Below, piece after piece: positions 55,852 to 64,000 of a stretch of 64,000 bases of DNA; position 1 is the first letter of the stretch; every line of letters starts with the position of its first letter. The notes under the pieces are model-generated. The model saw only the letters and a list, made by a program, of their open reading frames with translations. It was not told where the DNA came from and did no database searches. The stretch is from the NCBI RefSeq assembly GCF_007754155.1, contig NZ_CP037423.1:10102938-10166937 (forward strand). The letters run 5' to 3'. The translations under genes and the position numbers were made by a program. This stretch comes from Stieleria neptunia (GTDB lineage Bacteria > Planctomycetota > Planctomycetia > Pirellulales > Pirellulaceae).

Positions 55852-57399
55852 ATGAAATCTTTGTTGCTCACAGCCCTGAATGTTCTCTTGCTTGTCACCG
55901 CCAACGTGTCCGCGCTGGCGGCAGACTCCCGGCCGAACATTTTGTGGATCACGATTGAGGACTGGAGTCCCGATCTTTCGTGCTACGGCACGAAGGGCAT
56001 TCACACGCCAAACGTGGACCAACTGGCTGCGGAGGGCATTCGCTACCAGCGTGCCTTCACGACTTCGCCGGTCTGTTCGACATCTCGTTCGGCGATGATG
56101 ACCGGTTTTCATCAGAACTACATCGGGGCGCATCAACACCGGACCGAGGATAAAAAGCCGCTGCCGTATGGCATCCGTCCGATCCCGCATTTGCTTGCCG
56201 ATGCCGGGTATTACACCGTCTTGATGAGTTGGAAAACGGACTGCAATTTCCTTCCCGACAAAAAGGACGAGCTGTTCATGGATGTGAAGGACTGGAAGAA
56301 CCGCCAGCCGGATCAGCCCTTCTTTGCCCGCATCACGTTCGGTGGCACACACCGATCTTGGAATCGTGATCCCGAGCGGCCCATCGCGATCGAGGACGTT
56401 GAATTGCCACCGTACTACCCGGATACGTCGTTCATACGCCGCGATTGGGCGAACGGGCTGGAGCAGATGCAGCTCGTCGATCGTGAAGTCGGAGCGATTT
56501 TGAAGCGGCTTGAGGATGAAGGCTTGGCCGACAACACGATTGTGTTCTTTATTGGCGATCATGGACGCTGCCACATTCGCGGAAAACAGTTTCTCTACGA
56601 CGAAGGAACGCGAATCCCCATGATCATGCGCTGGCCCGGAAAAGTTCAGCCGGGACAGGTCAATGACGATATGGTGATGTCGATCGACATCTGTGCGACC
56701 GTCCTCGAAGCGGCCGGTGTCACCCCTCCGGTGCCACTGCACGGCAAGAGCTTGCTGAGCGACGAGGTTAAGAATCGCCGTTACACCTTTGCCGCCCGTG
56801 ACAAAATGGACACGACGCACGACGCGATGCGCAGCATTCGGTCAAAGGAATACAAGCTGATTTTGAATCTGATGCCGGAGCGGGCTTACTGCCAATTCAG
56901 TTTCTACAAAGAGGGCGCGTATCCACCGCTCGCCGAACTGAACATCCTGAATCTGGAAGGCAAACTCACGCCTGAACAAGCCGCTTTTCTGTCACCCAAT
57001 AAGCCGCCGGTTGAATTATTTGACTTGCGCAGTGATCCGCACGAGGTCAACAACATTGCCGATGATCCGAAATACGCTGACGTGAAGTCCGAATTACTGA
57101 CCGAACTCAATCGTTGGCGAGAAGAAGTGATTCGCGATCAGGGAGTTTCCGACGCTTTTCGCGCCGAAGGCGTCTTCCCGTTGGAGCGTCCCGCGGAGCA
57201 AACGGTGGGTCAATGGGTCCAGGATCATGCAGATGAATATGACTTCAAGACCCACGGAGTTCCTTCCTGGTATCCAACGCGAACACTCCAACAATGGCGA
57301 GCGGTGCGAGAGATCTGGGAGCCTTGGGTGTTCCGCGATGTCGACAGCGAGATGAAGCGTCCTGTGATCCCGTTCACGAAAAAGCCAAAAGGCCTGTAG
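55852..57399 (+). CDS. Sulfatase, heparan N-sulfatase-like, CSTSR variant
   Basis: A 515-residue protein with signal peptide (MKSLLLTALNVLLLVTANVSALA). It has RPNILWITIEDWSPDLSCYG, the N-sulfoglucosamine-sulfohydrolase-like start, and a formylglycine motif CSTSR at Cys75, in which Thr replaces the usual Pro/Ala. FFIGDHGRCHIRGKQFLYDEG carries the second metal site. The C-terminal subdomain reads MRSIRSKEYKLILNLMPE, then LFDLRSDPHEVNNIADDP. Variants without Pro occur in this subgroup and may still be matured, but this is not certain. ATG at 55852 places the signal peptide first; the longer frame from 55786 is less likely. Last gene of the train. Confidence 0.88.
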   Translation: MKSLLLTALNVLLLVTANVSALAADSRPNILWITIEDWSPDLSCYGTKGIHTPNVDQLAAEGIRYQRAFTTSPVCSTSRSAMMTGFHQNYIGAHQHRTEDKKPLPYGIRPIPHLLADAGYYTVLMSWKTDCNFLPDKKDELFMDVKDWKNRQPDQPFFARITFGGTHRSWNRDPERPIAIEDVELPPYYPDTSFIRRDWANGLEQMQLVDREVGAILKRLEDEGLADNTIVFFIGDHGRCHIRGKQFLYDEGTRIPMIMRWPGKVQPGQVNDDMVMSIDICATVLEAAGVTPPVPLHGKSLLSDEVKNRRYTFAARDKMDTTHDAMRSIRSKEYKLILNLMPERAYCQFSFYKEGAYPPLAELNILNLEGKLTPEQAAFLSPNKPPVELFDLRSDPHEVNNIADDPKYADVKSELLTELNRWREEVIRDQGVSDAFRAEGVFPLERPAEQTVGQWVQDHADEYDFKTHGVPSWYPTRTLQQWRAVREIWEPWVFRDVDSEMKRPVIPFTKKPKGL

Positions 57400-57403
57400 G
57401 AAG

Positions 57404-57530
57404 TAAGAACGCCGATATCGCGTTGGAGCATTCTGTTGCGGAGCGTCAGTGAGTCGTTGAAGAACACTCGCACGCCGCCGGTGAACAGACTGTCGTCGGT
57501 AAGCACGGTGTCCGGATTCGTTTGCGTTCG
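57404..57530 (-). pseudogene. Fragment of a PEP-CTERM-type gene
   Basis: On the - strand a short stretch reads RTQTNPDTVLTDDSLFTGGVRVFF followed by ND, matching residues 47-72 of the intact PEP-CTERM protein at 63092-63760. It lies directly before the 3' end of the giant gene, joined at CCATTCGGTCAGG, the same sequence found left of the second dockerin end at 63853-63865. It is the relic of an older tandem copy. Confidence 0.85.
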
Positions 57531-57542
57531 CGTTCCATTCGG

Positions 57543-60500
57543 TCAGGGGAGAAGGATCCGGCGATAGTTGGATTGAAATGACTGCAAGTCCTGGGTGTCG
57601 ACATCGCCGTCGCCGTCGTAGTCCAGCGCTGAATTGAACCCTGCGTCGCCGACGCCGCGGTCGTACGTTTGCAGCAGGAATAGATAGTCTCGGCGGTCCA
57701 CGTCCCGGTCCCCGTCGGCGTCACCGAAGAGCCGGAAGAAATCGTCGGTGGCGGAGACGCCCGCTTGGCCGTCACCGTCACCGTCCAGAATGTTGCCGAC
57801 CGTGTCCGTCACCTGAGTGTCGATCACGGTCAGCGTGTAGTTCCCGTCCGGCAGCGACCCACCAATGATCCCTGGTCCGCTAAAGGTCAACGTGGCGACC
57901 GTTTTTCCGGCCACGATTTGCGAGGACACCGTGGGCACGAAGGTGGTGTTCGTTGTCGTGTTCTGCACCGAGAATGAGCTGGCGTCCGCCGAAACGATCT
58001 CGCTGAAACGAACGGTGATTTCGGAGACCATGCTGCGCTGCGCATCACCGCCATTGATCTCGATCTGCTCAACCTGAGGAGCGACCGTGTCAAGCATAAA
58101 CTGGTCCGCCGCATCGGTTGACAATGCGATGCCGGCCGCGTCTTCAATGCCCGAGCCGGCGTGACTGAGTTTTAGCTCGTAAGTCCCATCGTTGGTGGTG
58201 ACGGACGAAAGATCGATCGTGTATTGACTGGCGCTGATTTCGCTGACAGCGAGGCCGCCGATATCGACGCTTTGGCCATTGTGCGTCAAAGTGAAGTCGC
58301 TGATTTCCACGCCGCTGACGTCTTCGCTGAACTGCACGGTGACGATTCCGGCCGGAGAGTTGCGCGGGTCCGGGGTGACATCGACAATGTCGACCGTCGG
58401 CGGAGCGATGTCGGTCACGGTGAACTCGGTCGCATCATTTTCGCCGGCTTCCGAAGGCACGCCGTTGCCGTTGGGGTCGGGATCGGCACCGGAGTCAGAT
58501 CGATCGATGTACAGCACCCCGCCGGGATCCGTTGACGTCACGACGGACTGATTCGAGTAAACGCCGAGCCCGCGACCTCGATCGGTGATCGTCGTGAGTG
58601 CCACAACGATCCGGATCTGTGCCGTCTCGCCTGCTGGAAGCGTACTGCCTGCGGACAGGAGGTCGGTGGCGTTTCTTCCGTCATACGCCGCGCTGAGTGT
58701 CAATGTGCCGGGATCGCTGACCAACACGGGAGCCGATGCGAGCACGTAGTTGCCTGCGCCAAACGTACCGTCCAGATCATTCACTAGCGTCAGATCGCCA
58801 GCCGTTTCCGTGCCGAAGTTCTCGACGAAGAGGTCGATCGTGATCTGATTCCCCGCGACAGTCACGGTGTTTGCTGCTCCCACAACAGCGGTGCTGTGGA
58901 CCTCGAAGGCTCCGATGTCGGGTACGGCATCGCGAGTCACACCACGCTGATCCGTCAGGGGAGCGCCGGTAACTGCGCCGGCGTTGATCGCGGGCGAACC
59001 TGGCAGCAGGCCGTGCGTCGCGGTCGGGCCGCCGTTGTTCTGCAGCGGGCCGAGCAGGGGATCGCCGGTCAGGGTGTTCAAGAGACCGGAGGGAACGTTC
59101 CCGTCTCCAACCAGATTGTTCGTGCCCGAAAACGATCCGGGGGCGGCTGATGGAATCAGATCGCCGCCCGACGGGCTACCGGCCACGATCGTGTTCTGCA
59201 GCGTCGCCGTGCCTCCGTTGTTGTAGATGCCACCGCCCAGGGTGGCGGAGTTTTGGTGGATCGTGGTGTTGGTGATTATTGCGGTGGTGCCGGCTCCGAA
59301 ATTCTCGATCGCCCCGCCGGTCTCCGCTTGGTTGTCAGAGAACGTAGCGTTCGCCAACTGCAAGCTGCCGTGGTTGATGATCGCGCCACCGCCGTTGCCG
59401 GCCGAGTTTGACGCGAAGGTTGACTCGTTGATGGTCGCGAATCCGAAGACACGGATCGCTCCTCCGTTGACCCCGGCTTGGTTGGTCAGGAAAGACGAAC
59501 GGTTGATCGTCACCGACCCGTCCGTATTGATCGCCGCACCGAGAGAGGCTTCGTTGGCGATAAAGACCGAATCGTCGATGTGAAGATTGGCACTGTTTGC
59601 GATCGCGCCGCCGACATCGTTCGCCGGTGCCTGACCGCGTGTGAAGGTCAGCCCCTGCAAGGTCACGTTGCCGGCCGATCCGGGGATATTGAAAAGTCTC
59701 GTGGCATCCTGCCCGTCCAGAATGGTCAGGGACGATCCGTTGCCCATGATCGTTAGATCTTCGGTGATCGTCAGTTCGCTGTTCAACAATATCGTGTCGG
59801 GCGTGGCATCCAGGAAGTTCGTTCCACCTGATGCCGAACCATCACCAAACGTGATCGTGTCGGGGCCGGGGTTGTTGTTGGCGAAAAGGATGGCTTCGCG
59901 GAGACTGACGCCGGTGCCGAGCTGGGGAACACTGGCACCGTCGTTTTCGTCGACTTGTGTGGTGACGATCAGCGATTCGCTGAGTAGTTGCCAACGGGTG
60001 CCGAGTCCAGAATCCGAACCGATGCGTTGGTAGACGTCGCCTGCTGAATTACGTGTCAGAATCGAGCCATCGTTGGCGACCAACAGGGTCTCGCCGATTC
60101 CACCTGAATCGACGGGCAGTTCGCCGTCGGCCCAGCGATAGACCGCCAGGGAGTTTTGACCCACGAACCAGGTGGCACCATCACCGGCCGTCACGGACAC
60201 CAGTGGCGACCAGGACGTTCCGATGCCGTCGGCCGATCCGGTGCGTGCGAAGACCATTCCGATGTCGTTTTGCACGACGACGGTACCATCCTGTGCCAGG
60301 CCAATGCGAGTCGCCAGACCACCGTCGACCCAGACGGGATCCTCGTCCGTTGGCTGACGATAGACTCGAAAGTCGTTGCCGACGGCGACAGGCCCGAGAT
60401 ACCAGGACGCGTCTCCTGTCGTCACGATGGTGGATCCGATGTCTTCCGGCGTTTGCTCGACCGCGCCGATGTCGACGCTGCCGAACTGTATCCGCCGCAC

Positions 60501-63035
60501 GCCGCGTTGATCCGTGGCGAGCGGTGTGCCGCCGACCGTGCCGTTATCGGTGGCATTGGCGTTGCTGCCGGCGTCGATGGCGGGACTGCCGGGCAACAGG
60601 GCGTGCGTGGCGGTTGGGCCACCGTTGTTTTGCAGCGGGCCGAGCAGCGGGTCACCGGTCACGGTGCCGGTCAGCCCAGTTCCCGAGCCGTCTTGAACTA
60701 GGTTGTTGGTCCCTGAGAATGTTCCGGAGCCGAAGGCATCATGCAAATCCCCGCCCCAGGGGCCAGCCACGACCGTGTTATTCAGCGTCGCCGTGCCGCT
60801 GTTGTAGATTCCGCCACCGACGTTGGACGTATTTCCGGAGATCGTTGAGTTCGTGATCGCCGTCGTCCTACCATTGTAGATGCCGCCGCCAAGGCTTGCG
60901 GACGAGTTTCCGGAAAGCGTCGAGTTGGTGATCGTCGCCGTGCCGAAGTTGACGATGCCGCCGCCGATCTCGCCGTTGGCCGAGTTTCCGGAGAGTGTTG
61001 AGTTGGTGACCGTCGCCGTGCCACGGTTGAAGATGCCGCCGCCGTGTTCTTCGGTCGAGTTTCCGGAGAGTGTTGAGTTGGTGACCGTCATCGCGCCACC
61101 GCTTTCGATGTAGACGCCGCCGCCGCGCATGGCCGAGTTTCTCGTGAGTGTTGAGTTGGCGACCGTCGCCGCGCCACCGGACTCGATGTAAATGCCACCA
61201 CCCAGACTGACGGGAAACGTCCCGTTGGCGTTCCCGCCTGTGATGCTCACATCGTCCAGCGCCAGGTTGCCGCCGTCGAGCACGTGCAACACACGTTCTC
61301 CGATACCGGGATTGCTACCGCCGGAGGCCAGGTCACTGCCGCCATCGATGATCGTGTTCGCCGCACCGTTACCCTGGATCGTGATCTCGGACGTGATGTC
61401 CAGATCGCCCAACTGCGCTGTGTCGTCTAGCGGGCCCGTGAGCGACAGCAAAATCGGTGTGCCGTTCAACGATGGATCGAACGTGATCGTATCGGGGCCG
61501 GGATTGGCGTTGGCCAACAGGATCATTTCGCGGAGACTGCGGTCGCCGTCGTTGTAATCGCCGTCCACTTCGTCCACGGCCGTATCGACTTCCAGCATCA
61601 GCGACTGGACCTCGAACGCGCCGATGTCGACACTCGCACCGAAGCTGCGGACAAACGGCGCGCCCCGCTGGTCGGTAGTCAGTGGCGTGCCGCCGGACGA
61701 CACGGGCGTGCCGTCTGCGGTCGCGTGATCGTTACTGCCCCTGTCGATCGCGGGCGAGCCGGGGACGAGGGCGTGCGTCTGCGTGGGGCCGCCGTTGTCG
61801 GCCAGGGTCGTGTCGAGGATGTCCGCAATCGTGGTGGAGGTGTTGGCGAAGGTCTTGTCCGTCGCGGCGAGCGTGATGTTGGACGGAACGCCAACGAAGT
61901 TCGCGCCATTGCTGTTGAGGGTGCCCGCAACAGAGCTGAGATGGGAGAGGTCATCGTTCGCGCCGCCCGCCGTGTTTCCTGCGATTACGCTGTTGTGGAT
62001 GTTCGTCACGGGGCTGGTGTCAAACGAACTTACGCCGCTGATTCCTCCGCCAGCACCCGAGCTCGTGGTGTTCCCGGTGATGGTTGACTGAATGACGTTG
62101 AGCCTTGAAAAATTCGCGATCGCCCCTCCGCCATTCCCGAATACCGAAGTTGCAGAGTTGCCCGACAGCGTCGATTGAATCAGAGTCGTCGTGCCACCGT
62201 TGAAGATCGCGCCGCCAGTTTCGGCCGCATTGTTGGAGAATGTCGAGCCTGTGACGGTCAGTTTGCCAAAAAAGTTGTCGATCGCGCCGCCGCTGGTGAA
62301 TGCGGACGAATTAGAGAATGTCGAGCGCGTGACTATCAGCGTGCCTCGGTCGTTGCTGATCGCGCCGCCGCTGCCGCTATCCGCCGAATTGTTGGAGAAT
62401 GTCGAGCCTGTGACAGTCAGCGTGCCAAGAAAGTTTTCGATCGCGCCGCCGCTGCCGCTATCCGCCGAATTGTTGGAGAATGTTGAACCCGTGACGGTCA
62501 GCGTGCCAAGAACGTTTTCGATCGCGCCGCCGCTATCCGCCGAATTATTGGAGAATGTCGAGCCCGTGACGGTCAGCGTGCCGTAGTTGTCGATCGCGCC
62601 GCCGCCGAAGATCCAGCTCCCGCCGGAGAGTGTGACTTCCGCGATGGTGAGATCCGTGGCGGATCCCACCTCGAGAATCCGGAATTCGGGCGTGGCAGCG
62701 CTGGTGTCGCGCTGGATCGTTCCGTTGCGGATCGTCAGCCCGTTCCCACCATCGGCAGCGATCCGTGGGAGTCCACTATCCCGGAAAGGCAGGGCGGCTG
62801 TCAGGGTGAACGTGTTGCCGCCGAGATCGATCTCGTCCACTTCGCCGTTGACGTTGGCCTGGTCGATGGCGGAGATCAGGTCGGCCACATCGCTGGGTGT
62901 GAACGCGGCGAGTAACGCGCGAACCTCCAGTCGCTCCAGCCCCGCCCTCCGCCGCATCGCGCGGCGGGCCGCTTTGATCTTTCGCCGTCTGTTTCTGGTA
63001 GCTCGCGTCAGCGTATCGATGAATGAATTCAACAT
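57543..63035 (-). CDS. Giant LEPR-XLL / CSLREA beta-helix protein with dockerin
   Basis: An 1830-residue surface or secreted protein. The N-terminus is strongly basic and contains the planctomycete LEPR-XLL-like export motif (LERLEVRALL, residues 33-42). Three blocks of right-handed beta-helix repeats (SGSTFSNNS, NSTLSGNS, and later TFSDNQAETGG units) each end in a choice-of-anchor Q segment (NNGGPTATHALLPGSPAIDAG, TDQRG, VDIGAVE). CSLREA segments (RSLREMILLANANPGPDTITF, VSLREAILFANNNPGPDTITF) separate them. Middle WYLGP/WFVGQ units resemble propeller blades. After a CARDB-like and an Ig-like domain, the C-terminus is a dockerin (DADGDRDVDRRDYLFLLQTYD, DYDGDGDVDTQDL). The start at 63035 is chosen because the basic leader begins there. 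It follows the PEP-CTERM gene by 56 bases. Confidence 0.9.
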   Translation of the reverse strand: MLNSFIDTLTRATRNRRRKIKAARRAMRRRAGLERLEVRALLAAFTPSDVADLISAIDQANVNGEVDEIDLGGNTFTLTAALPFRDSGLPRIAADGGNGLTIRNGTIQRDTSAATPEFRILEVGSATDLTIAEVTLSGGSWIFGGGAIDNYGTLTVTGSTFSNNSADSGGAIENVLGTLTVTGSTFSNNSADSGSGGAIENFLGTLTVTGSTFSNNSADSGSGGAISNDRGTLIVTRSTFSNSSAFTSGGAIDNFFGKLTVTGSTFSNNAAETGGAIFNGGTTTLIQSTLSGNSATSVFGNGGGAIANFSRLNVIQSTITGNTTSSGAGGGISGVSSFDTSPVTNIHNSVIAGNTAGGANDDLSHLSSVAGTLNSNGANFVGVPSNITLAATDKTFANTSTTIADILDTTLADNGGPTQTHALVPGSPAIDRGSNDHATADGTPVSSGGTPLTTDQRGAPFVRSFGASVDIGAFEVQSLMLEVDTAVDEVDGDYNDGDRSLREMILLANANPGPDTITFDPSLNGTPILLSLTGPLDDTAQLGDLDITSEITIQGNGAANTIIDGGSDLASGGSNPGIGERVLHVLDGGNLALDDVSITGGNANGTFPVSLGGGIYIESGGAATVANSTLTRNSAMRGGGVYIESGGAMTVTNSTLSGNSTEEHGGGIFNRGTATVTNSTLSGNSANGEIGGGIVNFGTATITNSTLSGNSSASLGGGIYNGRTTAITNSTISGNTSNVGGGIYNSGTATLNNTVVAGPWGGDLHDAFGSGTFSGTNNLVQDGSGTGLTGTVTGDPLLGPLQNNGGPTATHALLPGSPAIDAGSNANATDNGTVGGTPLATDQRGVRRIQFGSVDIGAVEQTPEDIGSTIVTTGDASWYLGPVAVGNDFRVYRQPTDEDPVWVDGGLATRIGLAQDGTVVVQNDIGMVFARTGSADGIGTSWSPLVSVTAGDGATWFVGQNSLAVYRWADGELPVDSGGIGETLLVANDGSILTRNSAGDVYQRIGSDSGLGTRWQLLSESLIVTTQVDENDGASVPQLGTGVSLREAILFANNNPGPDTITFGDGSASGGTNFLDATPDTILLNSELTITEDLTIMGNGSSLTILDGQDATRLFNIPGSAGNVTLQGLTFTRGQAPANDVGGAIANSANLHIDDSVFIANEASLGAAINTDGSVTINRSSFLTNQAGVNGGAIRVFGFATINESTFASNSAGNGGGAIINHGSLQLANATFSDNQAETGGAIENFGAGTTAIITNTTIHQNSATLGGGIYNNGGTATLQNTIVAGSPSGGDLIPSAAPGSFSGTNNLVGDGNVPSGLLNTLTGDPLLGPLQNNGGPTATHGLLPGSPAINAGAVTGAPLTDQRGVTRDAVPDIGAFEVHSTAVVGAANTVTVAGNQITIDLFVENFGTETAGDLTLVNDLDGTFGAGNYVLASAPVLVSDPGTLTLSAAYDGRNATDLLSAGSTLPAGETAQIRIVVALTTITDRGRGLGVYSNQSVVTSTDPGGVLYIDRSDSGADPDPNGNGVPSEAGENDATEFTVTDIAPPTVDIVDVTPDPRNSPAGIVTVQFSEDVSGVEISDFTLTHNGQSVDIGGLAVSEISASQYTIDLSSVTTNDGTYELKLSHAGSGIEDAAGIALSTDAADQFMLDTVAPQVEQIEINGGDAQRSMVSEITVRFSEIVSADASSFSVQNTTTNTTFVPTVSSQIVAGKTVATLTFSGPGIIGGSLPDGNYTLTVIDTQVTDTVGNILDGDGDGQAGVSATDDFFRLFGDADGDRDVDRRDYLFLLQTYDRGVGDAGFNSALDYDGDGDVDTQDLQSFQSNYRRILLP
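62242..62600 (-). repeat. Near-identical 75-81 bp tandem repeats in the giant gene
   Basis: Consecutive units of 78, 81, 81, 75 and a partial length encode GSTFSNNSADSGSGGAIENFLGTLTVT-type turns of the beta-helix. DNA identity between units is much higher than in the second repeat block (60790-61200), so this array probably expanded recently. Confidence 0.85.
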
Positions 63036-63091
63036 GGTGAGTTCTTCGTTTGGTGTGAAGTTTTCGCGGACCAACAACGTCTGGCCGCCTC

Positions 63092-63760
63092 TCAAGCGAC
63101 AGAACGCAAGTGCGCACAGGATTCAAATTTCCTTCTGAATCGGCGGAAGGCTAGGCACGCGATTGCGAAACCAAAGATCAAGGCACTGCTCGGTTCGGGG
63201 ACAGTGCTGTTTGTGATGGCGCTGGTTGTGATGGTCGCGAAACCGTCGGTGATCTGCGCATCCAACGCGATTCCCCAGCCGGAAATCAGATCGTCCGTGA
63301 AGGGATCGAAGTCGGTAGCGCGAAGGTATGTGACCTCTCCGGGAACGTTCCCGGCCGTGAAGGTCAGCGTTCCCAACAGAAGGCTGTTGCCAGTGATTGG
63401 CGCAAACGGATCGGCAACGCTGTCGACAAAGCCCGCGCTGATGCCAGGATCGAGGCTCAGGTCAGGTCCCAACAGCAGGTCGTCGAACGCCGCCGACGGC
63501 TGGATGTCGGCCAACGACAAAACGGTCGCCGGATCGGTCGGCGGTGTGTCATTGAAGAACACTCGGACGCCGCCGCTGAACAGACCGTCGGTCGTGAGCA
63601 CGGTGTCCGGATTCGTTTGCGTGAGGAAGATCTGTGTTTCCACGGTCGCACCGGGCTGAACGATGTAGTTTGCCTGGTCGAAGGTGAAGATCAGTCCGGC
63701 TGACGCGGTCGGACTCACGAAAATGGTCAGAATCAAAAACAGTAAAGAGGTTCGTTTCAT
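63092..63760 (-). CDS. PEP-CTERM sorting-domain protein, 222 aa
   Basis: A secreted protein with signal peptide (MKRTSLLFLILTIFVSPTASA), a cohesin-like or beta-sandwich body (LIFTFDQANYIVQPGATVETQIFLTQ, GGVRVFFND, LLLGTLTFTAG) and a PEP-CTERM tail: VPEPSS, a hydrophobic span (ALIFGFAIACLAF) and a basic RRFRRKF end. PEP-CTERM tails are processed by an exosortase, placing the protein on the surface or in the matrix. The extra ESCAHLRSVA after the basic patch is unusual. The gene lies upstream of the giant beta-helix gene on the same strand; because that gene ends in a dockerin and this body resembles cohesin, a docking partnership is possible. Confidence 0.85.
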   Translation of the reverse strand: MKRTSLLFLILTIFVSPTASAGLIFTFDQANYIVQPGATVETQIFLTQTNPDTVLTTDGLFSGGVRVFFNDTPPTDPATVLSLADIQPSAAFDDLLLGPDLSLDPGISAGFVDSVADPFAPITGNSLLLGTLTFTAGNVPGEVTYLRATDFDPFTDDLISGWGIALDAQITDGFATITTSAITNSTVPEPSSALIFGFAIACLAFRRFRRKFESCAHLRSVA

Positions 63761-63860
63761 CGGAAGATTCCTGAATGTGAGCGGATACGTTCTCTGAAAG
63801 GTGATCGTGGTGGCGACCGACGTGGCCGCGCTGGAAGGGTTTGTGTGCTTTCCATTCGGT

Positions 63861-64000
63861 CAGGGGAGAAGGATCCGGCGATAGTTGGATCGAAACGACC
63901 GCAAGTCCTGGGAGTCGACATCGCCGTCGCCGTCGTAGTCCAGCGCTGAATTGAACCCTGCGTCGCCGACGCCGCGGTCGTACGTTTGCAGCAGGAACAG
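63861..64000 (-). CDS. Dockerin end of a second beta-helix gene (partial)
   Basis: The last 46 codons of a dockerin protein (LFLLQTYDRGVGDAGFNSAL, GDGDVDSQDLRSFRSNYRRILLP) run off the right edge. They match the end of the giant gene at 57543-57690 almost base for base, with QDLQSFQS changed to QDLRSFRS. The gene continues beyond the window. Confidence 0.9.

Noticed and set aside
62242..62600. CRISPR-like regular repeats
   Set aside because: Units are contiguous and coding in a single long frame; there are no unique spacers.
59000..63138. Long + strand open frames opposite the giant gene
   Set aside because: They mirror the codon periodicity of the beta-helix repeats, lack starts with ribosome sites, and give low-complexity PPL/SAE-rich products typical of antisense shadows.

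Overview
This window looks like chromosomal DNA from a marine-type planctomycete, close to Rhodopirellula and other Pirellulaceae. The evidence is a set of lineage-typical families: six formylglycine sulfatase genes, secreted DUF1592-type cytochrome proteins paired with Tat-exported DUF1552 proteins, an ECF sigma factor with a FecR-like partner, a giant LEPR-XLL/CSLREA beta-helix protein ending in a dockerin, and a PEP-CTERM protein. No rRNA, tRNA or CRISPR array was seen.

Left part (1-31 kb) is a mobile-element and polymorphic-toxin graveyard. It holds two decayed RHS genes, each with a downstream small gene that may be its immunity partner. It also holds an AHH-like toxin tail with an Imm11-like gene, an Rpn-type PD-(D/E)XK nuclease between about 430-bp direct repeats, and a heme peroxidase lying between two pieces of a broken RAYT. 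Two intact RAYT (REP-associated HUH transposase) genes, one IS-truncated RAYT and many REP-like motifs related to GAGAAAAAGGGTCAGGAGCC are present. IS elements are three IS66 copies, IS630, ISKra4-like, IS3, IS1380 and IS4. Exact ends and target duplications can be read for IS66 copy 1 (8 bp), IS630 (TA), both ISKra4-like copies (9 bp) and IS4 (11 bp).

Middle part (31-44 kb) is a sulfatase cluster. A reconstructed 1399-residue sulfatase - DUF1080-like - sulfatase fusion is interrupted by the second ISKra4-like copy. Its domain joints are encoded by two 81-bp hairpin-forming repeats. A single-domain sulfatase, a sulfatase fused to a GH43-like propeller, and a divergently placed sulfatase plus DUF3500 protein follow.

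Right part (44-57 kb) is one long + strand gene train: ECF sigma factor, FecR/DNRLRE membrane protein, DUF1592, DUF1552, DUF1552, DUF1592, sulfatase, sulfatase. Stop-start overlaps couple the first three genes. The set fits a regulated envelope and periplasmic system acting on sulfated polysaccharide, but substrate and function are inference.

The right edge (57-64 kb) carries, on the - strand, a PEP-CTERM gene followed by the giant beta-helix gene. Flanking fragments of both genes show that this module was tandemly duplicated with a period of about 6.3 kb.
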